64,000 nucleotides of DNA, taken from positions 1-64,000 of the forward strand of contig NZ_RYZH01000006.1 of the NCBI RefSeq assembly GCF_003977685.1, written 5' to 3'. Made by a program: the position numbers and the translations under genes. The notes below the pieces were generated by a model, which saw only the letters and a program-made list of their open reading frames with translations, did not search any database and was not told the origin of the DNA. The DNA is from Tautonia sociabilis. Its GTDB lineage: Bacteria; Planctomycetota; Planctomycetia; Isosphaerales; Isosphaeraceae. Below are positions 16,663 through 25,439 of this stretch, in pieces; position 1 is the stretch's first letter; each line of letters begins with the position of its first letter.

Positions 16663-17739
16663 ATGGATTGGCTCGAAGCGCTGACCCTGGCGGTGATCCA
16701 GGGCCTGACGGAATTCCTCCCGGTTTCCAGCAGCGGGCATCTCTCGGTGGCCGACGCCGCCTTCGAGGCGATCCGGGGGGCGCCGACCGAGGGCGGGCTC
16801 TTTTTCGCCGTGATGCTGCATGTCGGCACGCTGGGGGCGATCGTCGCCTACTACCGGAAGCCGGCCCTTCGAGGAGCCGTCGACCTGGTCGGTGGGGGCA
16901 TCCGCCGGGAGACCTCGAACCCCGCCCAGGCCCTGGTGATCCGGTCGGTCTTGCTGGCCTGCGTGGCGACCCTGCCGGCGGTCGTCGTCGGGCTGGGGCT
17001 GGAGGACCAGGTCGAGGCGGCCTTTGAGAGCCGACTGGCGCCGGCCTTCGGTTTCCTCGTCACCGCGACGCTTCTCCTGGCCGTCGGTCGGCTTCCCGAG
17101 GGGGAAAAGGGCCCCTCCCAGACCTCCTGGCGGGACGCGCTGCTGGTTGGGATGGCCCAGGCGATTGCAATCACGCCCGGGATCAGCCGCAGCGGCTCGA
17201 CGATTGCCGCGGCGCTCGCCCTGGGATTCTCCCGGACCTGGGCGGTCGGCTTCAGCCTCTTGATGGCGGTGCCCGCGATCCTCGGTGCCGCCCTGCTGGA
17301 GGCGAAGGACATCGACCCAGGCTCGCTCTCGCCCGAGACGGTGCGGATGACCGCCTCGGCGACCGCCCTGGCCGGGGTGATCGGATACGGCGCGATTGCC
17401 TGGCTGGTCCGGATTGTCCGGGCCGGTCGGCTGTGGTATTTTTCTGTATACCTGCTCGTGATGTCGGGCGTCGTGCTCGGCTCGGTCGCCCTCTCGGAGG
17501 GACCTTCGTCGAGTGGGGAGAGGCGAGGCGAGCGATCGTCGTCGGTGGAGAGGACCGATGGGCAAGGCCGCCGATCGGAGGCTCTGGACCGGCCCGGTGG
17601 GGTCATCCTGGGCGGATCGGGTGCGGGGGCAGTGGGGGGCGTCGACCTGGGTCATGCCGACCCCGCTGGCCAGGGATCGTCTGGCCCGTCGGCTGTCGCT
17701 GGCGTCGGGGACGATCGGCCCGTCCCGGTCGGAGAGTGA
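16663..17739 (+). CDS. uppP: Undecaprenyl-diphosphatase UppP/BacA with C-terminal extension
   Basis: The enzyme recycles undecaprenyl diphosphate to the monophosphate carrier for peptidoglycan synthesis. The signature LTEFLPVSSSGHL (15-27) and the second motif PGISRSGST are intact, with about eight membrane segments. The catalytic body ends near VALSEG (about 17503), giving the usual length of about 280. The frame then runs on for about 80 Gly/Ser/Arg-rich residues to a stop at 17739, overlapping the start of addB by 182 nt in another frame. The tail may be a by-product of the overlap. The start MDWLEALTLAVIQG at 16663 matches family N-termini. Confidence 0.9.
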   Translation: MDWLEALTLAVIQGLTEFLPVSSSGHLSVADAAFEAIRGAPTEGGLFFAVMLHVGTLGAIVAYYRKPALRGAVDLVGGGIRRETSNPAQALVIRSVLLACVATLPAVVVGLGLEDQVEAAFESRLAPAFGFLVTATLLLAVGRLPEGEKGPSQTSWRDALLVGMAQAIAITPGISRSGSTIAAALALGFSRTWAVGFSLLMAVPAILGAALLEAKDIDPGSLSPETVRMTASATALAGVIGYGAIAWLVRIVRAGRLWYFSVYLLVMSGVVLGSVALSEGPSSSGERRGERSSSVERTDGQGRRSEALDRPGGVILGGSGAGAVGGVDLGHADPAGQGSSGPSAVAGVGDDRPVPVGE

Positions 17740-20700
17740 CCGGGTTTACTGCTGGGACGATCTGTGGCGGTCCCTCCGGGCCGATCGGCTCGACGGGCCG
17801 CTGGTGCTCTCGCCGGCCGGTACCCGAGCGGCGCTGGTGGAGGCGATCGATCGGGCCCGGCGGGAGGGGGAGCTGACGGTCTCGGCCTCCGTGGCCGGCT
17901 CGTCCGGGTTCCGACGGCGGGTCGCTCGTCGGATCGCTCCCTGGATGTCCGCCGGCCGGGCTCCGGACGACCTGCCGGCGCCGACGGGGGCGGTCGAGCT
18001 CGAGCTGCATCGGATCTACCGTCGCTACAACGAGGTGCTCGCCCGGCTTGGCGCGGTCGACGCTCCTGGCCTGGAGGCGTACTATGCGTCGCTCTATCGT
18101 CTGACCCGGGAACTCCCCCGGTCGTGGGGGAGAGTGGATCGGCTGGTCCTGGTCGAGCCCCCTGCCGAGGACCGTCCGGTTCGGCTGGCGATCGATGCGA
18201 TGCGGCATTCGATCCGGCAACTCGGCGTGGTGCTGACCTTCGACGGCGACCCGAGCCGCGCCGAGGTCGACGCGACGGCCGCCCGATTCCGAGAGCGCCT
18301 GCTCTCCTGGGGATTCCTCGAGGAGCGGATTGAGCCCCCCGAGGATCGGCCGGCCGGCCTCCTGGCGATCGGCCAGGCGCTGTTTCGCGAGGGGGATCCG
18401 GGCGGATACCGGATCGACCGGTCCGAGGGGATCGCCCTGCGGGGGGCCTCGACCGGCGAGGGGCTGGCCCGGCTGGCCGCGGTGTGGGCGAGACGGCTCC
18501 TGGACGAGGGGGAGGCGCCGGAGGAGCTGATCATCCTCGTGCGCTCCTGGGACGAGCAGTCGAGGATCGCCCTCGACCAGCTTCGCACCTGGGGCCTCCC
18601 CGTGGGCAACGGGAAGGGGAGGGGAATTGCCTCGGACGCGGCCGTCCAGGCGCTCCGGCTGGCGATGACCATCCCGGTGGAGGACTGGGATACCGACCTC
18701 CTCGGCCGGTTGCTCCGCAACGGCCGGCTCCGGCCCGACTGGAACGAGGCGGCCGCGCACCCGATGGCCCTGGCCGCCACGGCGGCCGCCTTGCGCGAGA
18801 CTCGCGTCTTCCGGGGCCGGGACGCCATCGCCGAGGCGATCGACCGGATGGGGGGAGATCCTTCCCCCGAGGCGGAGCAGAGCGGCGGCAAGCCGGATTA
18901 CCTGCGCCGGTACCGTCAGCGCCGCTCCTGGCTCGCCGGGATCGCCGGGCCGGTGTTCGGGAGGTTGTCGGCGTTGATCGATGCGGTCGCCCAGCAAGGG
19001 CCGTGGGCCTCGCAGGTGGACCGCCTCTCCCGGCTGGCGACGGGCCTGGGGCTCGACCCGAACGAGGAGCCGCTGGGCCTCCTCTTCGCCGCCCTGGATG
19101 ATCACGGCCTGGTGCTCGATGGGGTCGGTCGCGGCGGTGAGCCCTGGACCTGGGCCGCGTTCGTCGCCGAGGTGGAGGCGATTCTCCGGGATCTGCCGGC
19201 CCCGGAAGCTCCGGGGTCGGGAGCGCTCCGCATGGCGACGGTCGACGAGGCCGCCGGGGTCGTCTCCCGGCACGTCCTGCTGACGAACCTGGCCGAGGGG
19301 GCGTTTCCCGATCGTTCCGCCGTCGGGCCGGCCGCCGAGCCGGACGACGGCTCCCATGACGAACCGGAGCCCGGGGACGACTCGTCGACCGAACCGGACG
19401 CCGAGCCGGGGCGGGCCGAGCTCGGCGTCCGGGACCTCCGGATCGGCCCGCTTCGCCTGCCATTCGACCCGGCCCCGACCGCTCCCTCCCGACCGACCCC
19501 CTTCGGCCGGGAGATGGCCCGGTTCCTCCGCGTCATCGGTTCGGCCGAGCGGAGCCTGACGCTGGCCTACCCGACGGCCGACGAGAAGGGGGTGGCTCTG
19601 TCCGACTCCGGGTTCCTGGCTGAGGTCAAGGCGCTGCTTACGCCGGACGTGGACAGGGAGATCGTCCGGGAAGACCGCTCGCTCGACCCCGCACTGCGGG
19701 AGACGACGCCGCAATCGCCGCTCGAACACCGAGTCCGGGCGATGGCGAGGGCCGCGATCGAGGACCCGAGCATCCTGTCGAGTCTGGCACGATCTCCCGA
19801 GCACCGCTCGGCGCTGCTCGCGTCGGCCTCCGCCCTGCTGGTCAACGAGCGGAGAGCTCGGGCGGCATCGTGGCGGAGGGTCCGGCAGCCGCTTAGCCGG
19901 TACGAGGGAGTGCTCCGCGATCCGGCGATCGTCTCCCGACTCGCAAGCGACTTCGGGCCGGAGTACGCGTTCAGTGCCAGCCAGCTGGAATCGATGGCGT
20001 TCTGCCCGTTCCAGTTCTTCCTCCGATACGTCCTGCGGCTCGACCCGATCGAGGAGCGCGACGAGCTTGAGGAGGACCGCACCCTCGGCGGCAGCCGGAT
20101 GCACGCGGCGCTGGAGTCGCTCCATATCGCGCTGAGGGACGATCCCCCCGGAGACGGCATCTCGCTCGACGAGGCGGTGGCCGACCGCATCGAGCTCGCC
20201 GTCCGTGACCAGCTTGAACGCGAGGCGGAGCCCCCCTCCGACGTGGGCCGGGCCTTGCGGGCGATCGAGGCGGAGCGGATGGTCCGGGTCGGCAAGACCT
20301 ACGCCGACCAGTTCCGGAGGTATGCCGAATCCCATGGCCTGGGACTCCGACCCGCTCACTTCGAGTTCCAGTTCGGCAGCGGGAACGAGGGGACCGGCCC
20401 GGCGCTGGTGATCGGTGAGGGGCAAGGGCAGGTCCGATTGCAGGGGATGATCGACCGGATCGACGTGGCGCACCACCCCTCCGGCCTGTTGTTCCGAGTG
20501 ATCGACTACAAGACCGGCTCGACGCCGTCTCGGACGAAATTGCAGAAGGGACTGGCGCTGCAACTGCCGCTCTACGCGATGGCCGTCGAGCGGGCGTTTC
20601 CCCCCGAGCCGGCTCCAAGGGCGCTGGATGCCGGCTACTGGGCCTTGCGGGGCAAGGGGTATACCCCCCTGGTGACCATGGCCGAGTATCGGGACGGCGA

Positions 20701-20941
20701 CCTGCGTCCAGGGAAGGTCTGGGAGCCCGGCCCCGAGAAGATCGTCGGCTTCGTGCTCGACCTGGTCGACCGCCTCCGCCGGGGCATGCTGCCGGTCCAT
20801 CCCGCCGAGCCGGATTGCGACCGCACGTGCGACTACCGCACCGTCTGCCGAATCCACCAGGTCCGGCAGGCCCGCAAGCCCTGGCCGGAGGCCCCGACCA
20901 TGAGCGACCCCGACCAACCTGGCGAGGAGGACGGCCGATGA
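17558..20941 (+). CDS. addB: AddB-like helicase-nuclease subunit B
   Basis: The 1,127-residue protein is an inactivated-helicase plus PD-(D/E)XK nuclease protein of the AddB/RexB type, part of the complex that resects double-strand breaks for recombination. The N-terminal half has no GKT Walker motif (SPAGTRAAL instead). LLTNLAEGAFPDRSA is typical of the family. The nuclease core is intact at about 970-1005: GMIDRIDVA, VIDYKTG and QLPLYAMAVE. Cysteines for a 4Fe-4S staple are present: FCPFQFF (about 815) and CDRTCDYRTVC (about 1087-1097). The start at 17558 (MGKAADRRLW) has GGAGAGG upstream and lies inside the uppP tail. Its TGA overlaps the ATG of addA (ATGA). Confidence 0.85.
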   Translation: MGKAADRRLWTGPVGSSWADRVRGQWGASTWVMPTPLARDRLARRLSLASGTIGPSRSESDRVYCWDDLWRSLRADRLDGPLVLSPAGTRAALVEAIDRARREGELTVSASVAGSSGFRRRVARRIAPWMSAGRAPDDLPAPTGAVELELHRIYRRYNEVLARLGAVDAPGLEAYYASLYRLTRELPRSWGRVDRLVLVEPPAEDRPVRLAIDAMRHSIRQLGVVLTFDGDPSRAEVDATAARFRERLLSWGFLEERIEPPEDRPAGLLAIGQALFREGDPGGYRIDRSEGIALRGASTGEGLARLAAVWARRLLDEGEAPEELIILVRSWDEQSRIALDQLRTWGLPVGNGKGRGIASDAAVQALRLAMTIPVEDWDTDLLGRLLRNGRLRPDWNEAAAHPMALAATAAALRETRVFRGRDAIAEAIDRMGGDPSPEAEQSGGKPDYLRRYRQRRSWLAGIAGPVFGRLSALIDAVAQQGPWASQVDRLSRLATGLGLDPNEEPLGLLFAALDDHGLVLDGVGRGGEPWTWAAFVAEVEAILRDLPAPEAPGSGALRMATVDEAAGVVSRHVLLTNLAEGAFPDRSAVGPAAEPDDGSHDEPEPGDDSSTEPDAEPGRAELGVRDLRIGPLRLPFDPAPTAPSRPTPFGREMARFLRVIGSAERSLTLAYPTADEKGVALSDSGFLAEVKALLTPDVDREIVREDRSLDPALRETTPQSPLEHRVRAMARAAIEDPSILSSLARSPEHRSALLASASALLVNERRARAASWRRVRQPLSRYEGVLRDPAIVSRLASDFGPEYAFSASQLESMAFCPFQFFLRYVLRLDPIEERDELEEDRTLGGSRMHAALESLHIALRDDPPGDGISLDEAVADRIELAVRDQLEREAEPPSDVGRALRAIEAERMVRVGKTYADQFRRYAESHGLGLRPAHFEFQFGSGNEGTGPALVIGEGQGQVRLQGMIDRIDVAHHPSGLLFRVIDYKTGSTPSRTKLQKGLALQLPLYAMAVERAFPPEPAPRALDAGYWALRGKGYTPLVTMAEYRDGDLRPGKVWEPGPEKIVGFVLDLVDRLRRGMLPVHPAEPDCDRTCDYRTVCRIHQVRQARKPWPEAPTMSDPDQPGEEDGR

Positions 20942-23900
20942 GCGATCCCGGACTCGCCGATCTGGCTTCCCGAGTGCTCGCCCCTCCTCCCCCCCCCACC
21001 CCGGAGCAGCGGCAGGCCCTCGAGGCGATCGTCAGCGTGGCGCTCAGCTCCGGCGCCGGCTGCGGCAAGACCCGGGTGCTGACCGATCGGTTCGTGAAGG
21101 CGCTCGAGAACCGAATCCCGATTGATCGGCTGGTCGCCGTCACCTTCACCGAGAAGGCGGCGGCCGAGATGAGGGGCCGCATCCGGGCCGAGTGCCGGCG
21201 CCGGATCGCCTCGGCCGGGGACGACGCTGGGCAGTGGCGCCGGGTGCTTCGGGCCCTCGAGGCGGGGAGGATCGGCACCTTCCACGGCTTCTGTCTCGAC
21301 CTGCTGCGGCGGTTCCCGGTCCAGGCCGGCCTGCCTCCGGAGTTCTCCGTCCTGGAGGAATCGGTGGCGCCGACGCTCCGGGACGACGCCCTCCGCTCGT
21401 GCTTTCGCCGCTGGCTGGCCGACAGTCATCCGGACCTGATCGCCCTCGCGGTCGAGCTGGGGCTGGATGCCGTCCGGGAGGGGCTCCGCTCCCTGCTGCT
21501 CGGCCGGGTCCTGGCCGATCCGGGACGGTGGGCGCAGCTCAGCCCGGAGGAGCTGATGGAGCACTGGCGGGAACGATGGTCGGTCGAGGGGCGTCCCGCC
21601 CTCCTCCGTCGCTTCGTTGAGGATGCCCGGCCGCTGCTCGATCTGCTGCGGGAGTACGAGTGCGAGCACCCCGTCGGGGCGGAGCGCCGGGCGGTCCTGC
21701 TCTCCGAGATCCCGATGTTGCCCGAGGCCCCGCACCCGGAGCTGTCCTTCGACGTGATCCGGGAGCACGCGACCGTCTCCGGAGGGGGGACGGGCAAGCA
21801 CTGGCCGGCGATCGCCGTGTACGAGGCGGTGCGCGACCATTACAAAACGCTCCGAGACGCGGTCGATCGTGCCCGCAAGGCGATCCGGTGGGACGAGGAC
21901 CTCACTCGTCGCTCCGCCGAGCTTGGCGTCCGGTTCGCCCGACTGGCTCGGGAGGCGCTTGAAGAGGTCGACGCGCTAAAGCGTCGTCGAGAGCTGGCCG
22001 ACTTCGACGACCTGCTCGTCCGAGCCCGTTCCCTGCTGGAGTCGGACGCGGACGCCCGGGGCCGGATCCGGGACGAGATCGCGCTGCTGCTCGTCGATGA
22101 ATTCCAGGACACCGACCCGGTGCAGGGGGCGATCGTCCAGACGCTGGCCGGCGACGCCCTGGAGGCGGGCCGGCTGTTTCTGGTCGGCGACTCGAAGCAG
22201 TCGATCTACCGCTTCCGGGGGGCGGAGCCGCAGATCTTCGATCGCTTCCGGTCGGCCCTGCCCGGGGACGGCCGCCTCTCGCTGACGGGGAACTTCCGCA
22301 GCGTGCCGGGGGTGATCCATTTCGTCAACGCCCTCTTCCACGACCTGTACGCCGACCCCTCGGAGGCCCTTCGCGCCGAGCGCGACGTGCCGGCGGCCGA
22401 GGAGGACCCGCCAAGCGTCGAGTTTCTCTGGGCGTTCGACTCGAACACGTCCGGCAAGGGGAAGGCCGCGAACCGCCGCGTCGAGGCCGGCTGGATCGCC
22501 CGCCTGATCGCCGATCGACTGGACCAGGGGTGGCGGATCCCGGACCCGAAGGATGGCTCCTGGCGGCTTGCGAGGCCATCCGATGTGGCGATCCTGTTTC
22601 GGGCGCTGACCACCGTCGGCGTTTATGAACAGGCGTTGGCCGATGAGGGGCTGGACTACCACACGGTTGACGGCTCGGCCTTCTTCGCTCAGCAGGAGGT
22701 GCTCGACGTCGTCAACCTGCTGGCGGCGATCGAGGACCCGTTCGACCCGCTCTCGCTGGCCTCCTCGCTGCGCAGCCCGATCTTCTGCCTAAGCGACGAA
22801 GGGCTGTACTGGCTGGCCAACGCCCGGCCCAACGACCGCCCGGCGGATCTGCTCCAGAACCTCCGCCGGGCGGAGCACGTCGCCGAACTCGGCCGGGTCG
22901 ATCGTCGGCGGGCGATCCGGGCCCGGACCTTGCTGGACCGCTGGCGGTTGCTGAAGGACCGGGCGCCGATCGCGACCTTGCTGGACCGCGTGCTCGACGA
23001 GTCGGGCTTCGAGGCCGCCGTGGCCGCCGAGCCGCTGGGGGACCGGAAACGGGGGAACATCCGCAAGCTCGTCCGGTTCGCCGGGGAGTACGACCGCGGC
23101 GGCTATCCGCTGGCCGACTTCGTCGCCCGGCTCCGGGCCGACCTCCGCCAGCTCGCCCGCGAGGATCAGGCCGCGACCAACACGGAGCAGGGGGACGCCG
23201 TCCGCCTGATGTCGATCCACCGCGCCAAGGGGCTCGAATTCCCGATCGTCATCGTTCCGGACCTGGACCGTGTCTCGCCGCCGTTCTCGAAGCCGGTCGT
23301 CGTGCACGACCGCTTCGGGCCGATCGTTCGAGTCGCCCCCGAGCCGGGCGAGGAGTCGTCGTTCTCGAGGCAAGACGACTCCCCGAAGGGCCTGGGAGAG
23401 CTGCTCTTTCGGTCCGCCGAGGAACTCGAGGAACGCGCCGAGGCCGACCGGCTCTTCTACGTGGCGACGACCCGGGCGGCCAGCCACCTGATCCTCTCGA
23501 ATGGGCTCGACAATCCGCTGCCCCCCGGGCCGGGGGAGCAGGAGGCTCCGTCACGACGGTGCTATCGCCCATCGTCTCCGGCGATGGAGCGGATCGCCCG
23601 ACGCTTCGACCTGGCGACCGGCATGCTGAAGGACCGGCTCCCCGAACACTGGCCGGCTCCTCGAGTCCATGTGATCCGCACCTCTCCGGAGCGGCAATCG
23701 CTCCGCGGAGCGGCCCGTCGCCGTCGGGCGGATCGGCTGACGATCGTCCGAAGCATCACCCGGGTGCGTCCCGAACCGGAGCCGGAGCGGGTGGCGGCCG
23801 TTCTCCTCCCGGGTTGGGTGGAACACGATCCCGAAGCGGGGCTCTCGCCGTTCTCGGCCCGGGTGCTCCGCCTGGTGCTGGCGGTGGTTGGCGACCCGGA

Positions 23901-24474
23901 GGCGAGCTGGGCATCGGATCCGTCCTCGGCGATCGCGAAGGCGGCCCGGGCCACGATCCCGGCGTCGCCGACCCGAGTCGCGGAGGAGGCCCGGGGCCTG
24001 TTGCTCCCCTGGCTGAACGGCGGCCTTGCGCGGCGGATCGCGGCGGCCGACGAGCGCGTCGGGCGCATCTCCTGGACGATCGGCGGCGACGGCGAGGGCC
24101 AGGACGCCTCGAGCGTGGTTCATCGCGGCGTACTGGACCTGGCGTTCCGGGAGGGCCGGGCCTGGCGGATCATCTGCTGGGAGCACCCGGAATCTCCTCC
24201 GGGCCAGGCGGCTCGCCGACTGGTACTCTCGGGCCGGGCGGCGCCGGGCCTGGGGCTAGGGCGGGTCGCGGGGGGCTGGCTCGTCTCCCTCGGGCCCGAC
24301 CCGGCCGGGGCGAGGGAGGAGGCCCTCGACGGACGGCAACTCTCCCGTACAATCCCCGGCGACGATCCCCGACGATCTTCCCCCGGTTCCCACCCCCGCC
24401 CCCGGCCCCGGCCCCGATCCGGCTCGGCCACCCGGCCGACGGGAGGGGCGCCCTCCACCGAGTCCGACGCATGA
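20938..24474 (+). CDS. addA: AddA-like UvrD-family helicase with degenerate nuclease domain
   Basis: The 1,178-residue SF1 helicase has Walker A GAGCGKT (about 39-46), FTEKAAAEMRGRI (motif Ia region), LLLVDEFQDTDPVQ (about 385-398), GDSKQSIYRFRGAEP (motif III), RLMSIHRAKGLEFPIV (motif V) and FYVATTRAASHLIL (motif VI). It is the motor of the AddAB complex. Normal AddA ends in a PD-(D/E)XK nuclease (IDYKT, QxxxY). Here the matching place at about 1064-1085 reads GVLDLAFREG and WRIICWEHPESP, so the Lys-containing motif is gone. The last 45 residues are Pro/Arg/Ser-rich. ATGA overlaps link it to addB upstream and to the phosphatase gene downstream. Confidence 0.9.
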   Translation: MSDPGLADLASRVLAPPPPPTPEQRQALEAIVSVALSSGAGCGKTRVLTDRFVKALENRIPIDRLVAVTFTEKAAAEMRGRIRAECRRRIASAGDDAGQWRRVLRALEAGRIGTFHGFCLDLLRRFPVQAGLPPEFSVLEESVAPTLRDDALRSCFRRWLADSHPDLIALAVELGLDAVREGLRSLLLGRVLADPGRWAQLSPEELMEHWRERWSVEGRPALLRRFVEDARPLLDLLREYECEHPVGAERRAVLLSEIPMLPEAPHPELSFDVIREHATVSGGGTGKHWPAIAVYEAVRDHYKTLRDAVDRARKAIRWDEDLTRRSAELGVRFARLAREALEEVDALKRRRELADFDDLLVRARSLLESDADARGRIRDEIALLLVDEFQDTDPVQGAIVQTLAGDALEAGRLFLVGDSKQSIYRFRGAEPQIFDRFRSALPGDGRLSLTGNFRSVPGVIHFVNALFHDLYADPSEALRAERDVPAAEEDPPSVEFLWAFDSNTSGKGKAANRRVEAGWIARLIADRLDQGWRIPDPKDGSWRLARPSDVAILFRALTTVGVYEQALADEGLDYHTVDGSAFFAQQEVLDVVNLLAAIEDPFDPLSLASSLRSPIFCLSDEGLYWLANARPNDRPADLLQNLRRAEHVAELGRVDRRRAIRARTLLDRWRLLKDRAPIATLLDRVLDESGFEAAVAAEPLGDRKRGNIRKLVRFAGEYDRGGYPLADFVARLRADLRQLAREDQAATNTEQGDAVRLMSIHRAKGLEFPIVIVPDLDRVSPPFSKPVVVHDRFGPIVRVAPEPGEESSFSRQDDSPKGLGELLFRSAEELEERAEADRLFYVATTRAASHLILSNGLDNPLPPGPGEQEAPSRRCYRPSSPAMERIARRFDLATGMLKDRLPEHWPAPRVHVIRTSPERQSLRGAARRRRADRLTIVRSITRVRPEPEPERVAAVLLPGWVEHDPEAGLSPFSARVLRLVLAVVGDPEASWASDPSSAIAKAARATIPASPTRVAEEARGLLLPWLNGGLARRIAAADERVGRISWTIGGDGEGQDASSVVHRGVLDLAFREGRAWRIICWEHPESPPGQAARRLVLSGRAAPGLGLGRVAGGWLVSLGPDPAGAREEALDGRQLSRTIPGDDPRRSSPGSHPRPRPRPRSGSATRPTGGAPSTESDA

Positions 24475-25316
24475 GCCCCGCCTCCGATCCGAAGTCCCTC
24501 CAGGCCGACCTCGACCTCGCCCTCCGGCTGGCCGAGCACGCCTCGGAGGTCATCCTGCCGAAGTTCCGCCGCTGCGCCGTCGAGATCAAGCCGGACGGCA
24601 CCGAAGTCACGGCCGCCGACCGTTCCGCCGAGGAAGTCATCCGCGACGTGCTCGGCCGAGAGCGGCCGGGTGACGGCGTGCTCGGCGAGGAGTTCCCCGA
24701 GCGCGTCGCGGCGGAGGGGATCTCCCGCCAGTGGATCGTCGATCCGATCGACGGCACGGCCGCCTTCGCGCTTGGCCTGCCGACCTTCGGCACCCTGATC
24801 GCGCTGATGGAGGGAGGGGAACCGGTCGTGGGAGTCATCCACCTGCCCGCCATGGGAGAGACGACCTACGCCGCGATCGGCCTCGGCTGCTGGTGGCGTC
24901 CCTCCCCCGGCGAGCCGGCCGAGCGCGTTCGAGTGGCTCCGCCGACTCCGCTGGGCGAGGCCTACGCCTCGACCACCAACCCCCGCTCCAGCGACATCGT
25001 CTCCAGGCCCGGCCAGGTCCGCTACCGTCTCGGCACGCTCATCCGATCGGCCGGCAAGTTCCGGTTCGTGGGGGATTGCGTTCAGTTCGCCCTCGTCTGC
25101 CGAGGACGCTTGCACGTGGCCTTCGACTCGATGATGGCCCCCTGGGACATCGCCGCGCTGGTCCCCTGCATCGAGGAGGCGGGCGGTGTCGCCTCGGCCC
25201 TCGACGGCTCCCGTCCTGGGATCGTCTTCAGCCGGAGCGTGCTCAGCTCGTGCGACCCGGAGCTGCACCGAGAGGTGCTTCGCGTGCTGACCCCGGACGA
25301 GACCGATCCAGAATGA
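24471..25316 (+). CDS. hisN: Inositol-monophosphatase family, probable histidinol-phosphatase HisN
   Basis: The 281-residue Mg-dependent sugar phosphatase has LGEEFPE (metal ligand Glu), DPIDGTAAFALGLPTFGTLIAL (read as DPIDGT plus LPTFGTLIAL) and APWDIAALVPCIEEAGG with the second metal-binding Asp. The GLPxxGTLIAL segment is closer to HisN-type histidinol-phosphatases than to inositol monophosphatases. Alternatives are inositol-1-phosphatase or PAP phosphatase. Its ATG overlaps the addA stop by four bases, so it is probably co-translated with addBA, although no functional tie to DNA repair is evident. Confidence 0.85.
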   Translation: MSPASDPKSLQADLDLALRLAEHASEVILPKFRRCAVEIKPDGTEVTAADRSAEEVIRDVLGRERPGDGVLGEEFPERVAAEGISRQWIVDPIDGTAAFALGLPTFGTLIALMEGGEPVVGVIHLPAMGETTYAAIGLGCWWRPSPGEPAERVRVAPPTPLGEAYASTTNPRSSDIVSRPGQVRYRLGTLIRSAGKFRFVGDCVQFALVCRGRLHVAFDSMMAPWDIAALVPCIEEAGGVASALDGSRPGIVFSRSVLSSCDPELHREVLRVLTPDETDPE

Positions 25317-25361
25317 CGCATCCTTGATGGCCAATGAATGGGCCATGCCGGAAGGCCGATA

Positions 25362-25416
25362 AGGGATGACACGCTCGGATGACCACCGGTGCCCGGCGAT
25401 TCCCGGCGTCATCCCT
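25362..25416. terminator. Inverted repeat between convergent genes
   Basis: AGGGATGAC (25362-25370) and GTCATCCCT (25408-25416) form a perfect 9-bp stem around a 37-nt GC-rich loop that itself can pair (GCCCGG...CCGGC). It lies between the stops of the phosphatase (25316) and the peptidase (25440). A bidirectional terminator role is inferred from position. Confidence 0.4.
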
Positions 25417-25439
25417 CATCCGCCTTCAGGAGGCGATCG

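Noticed and set aside
14367-16829. 820-codon minus-strand ORF
   Set aside because: It is antisense to rimO and pgsA and shows no domain.
17603-20917. 1,104-codon minus-strand ORF
   Set aside because: It is antisense to addB, which has clear family motifs; the minus frame is open only because of GC-rich codon bias.
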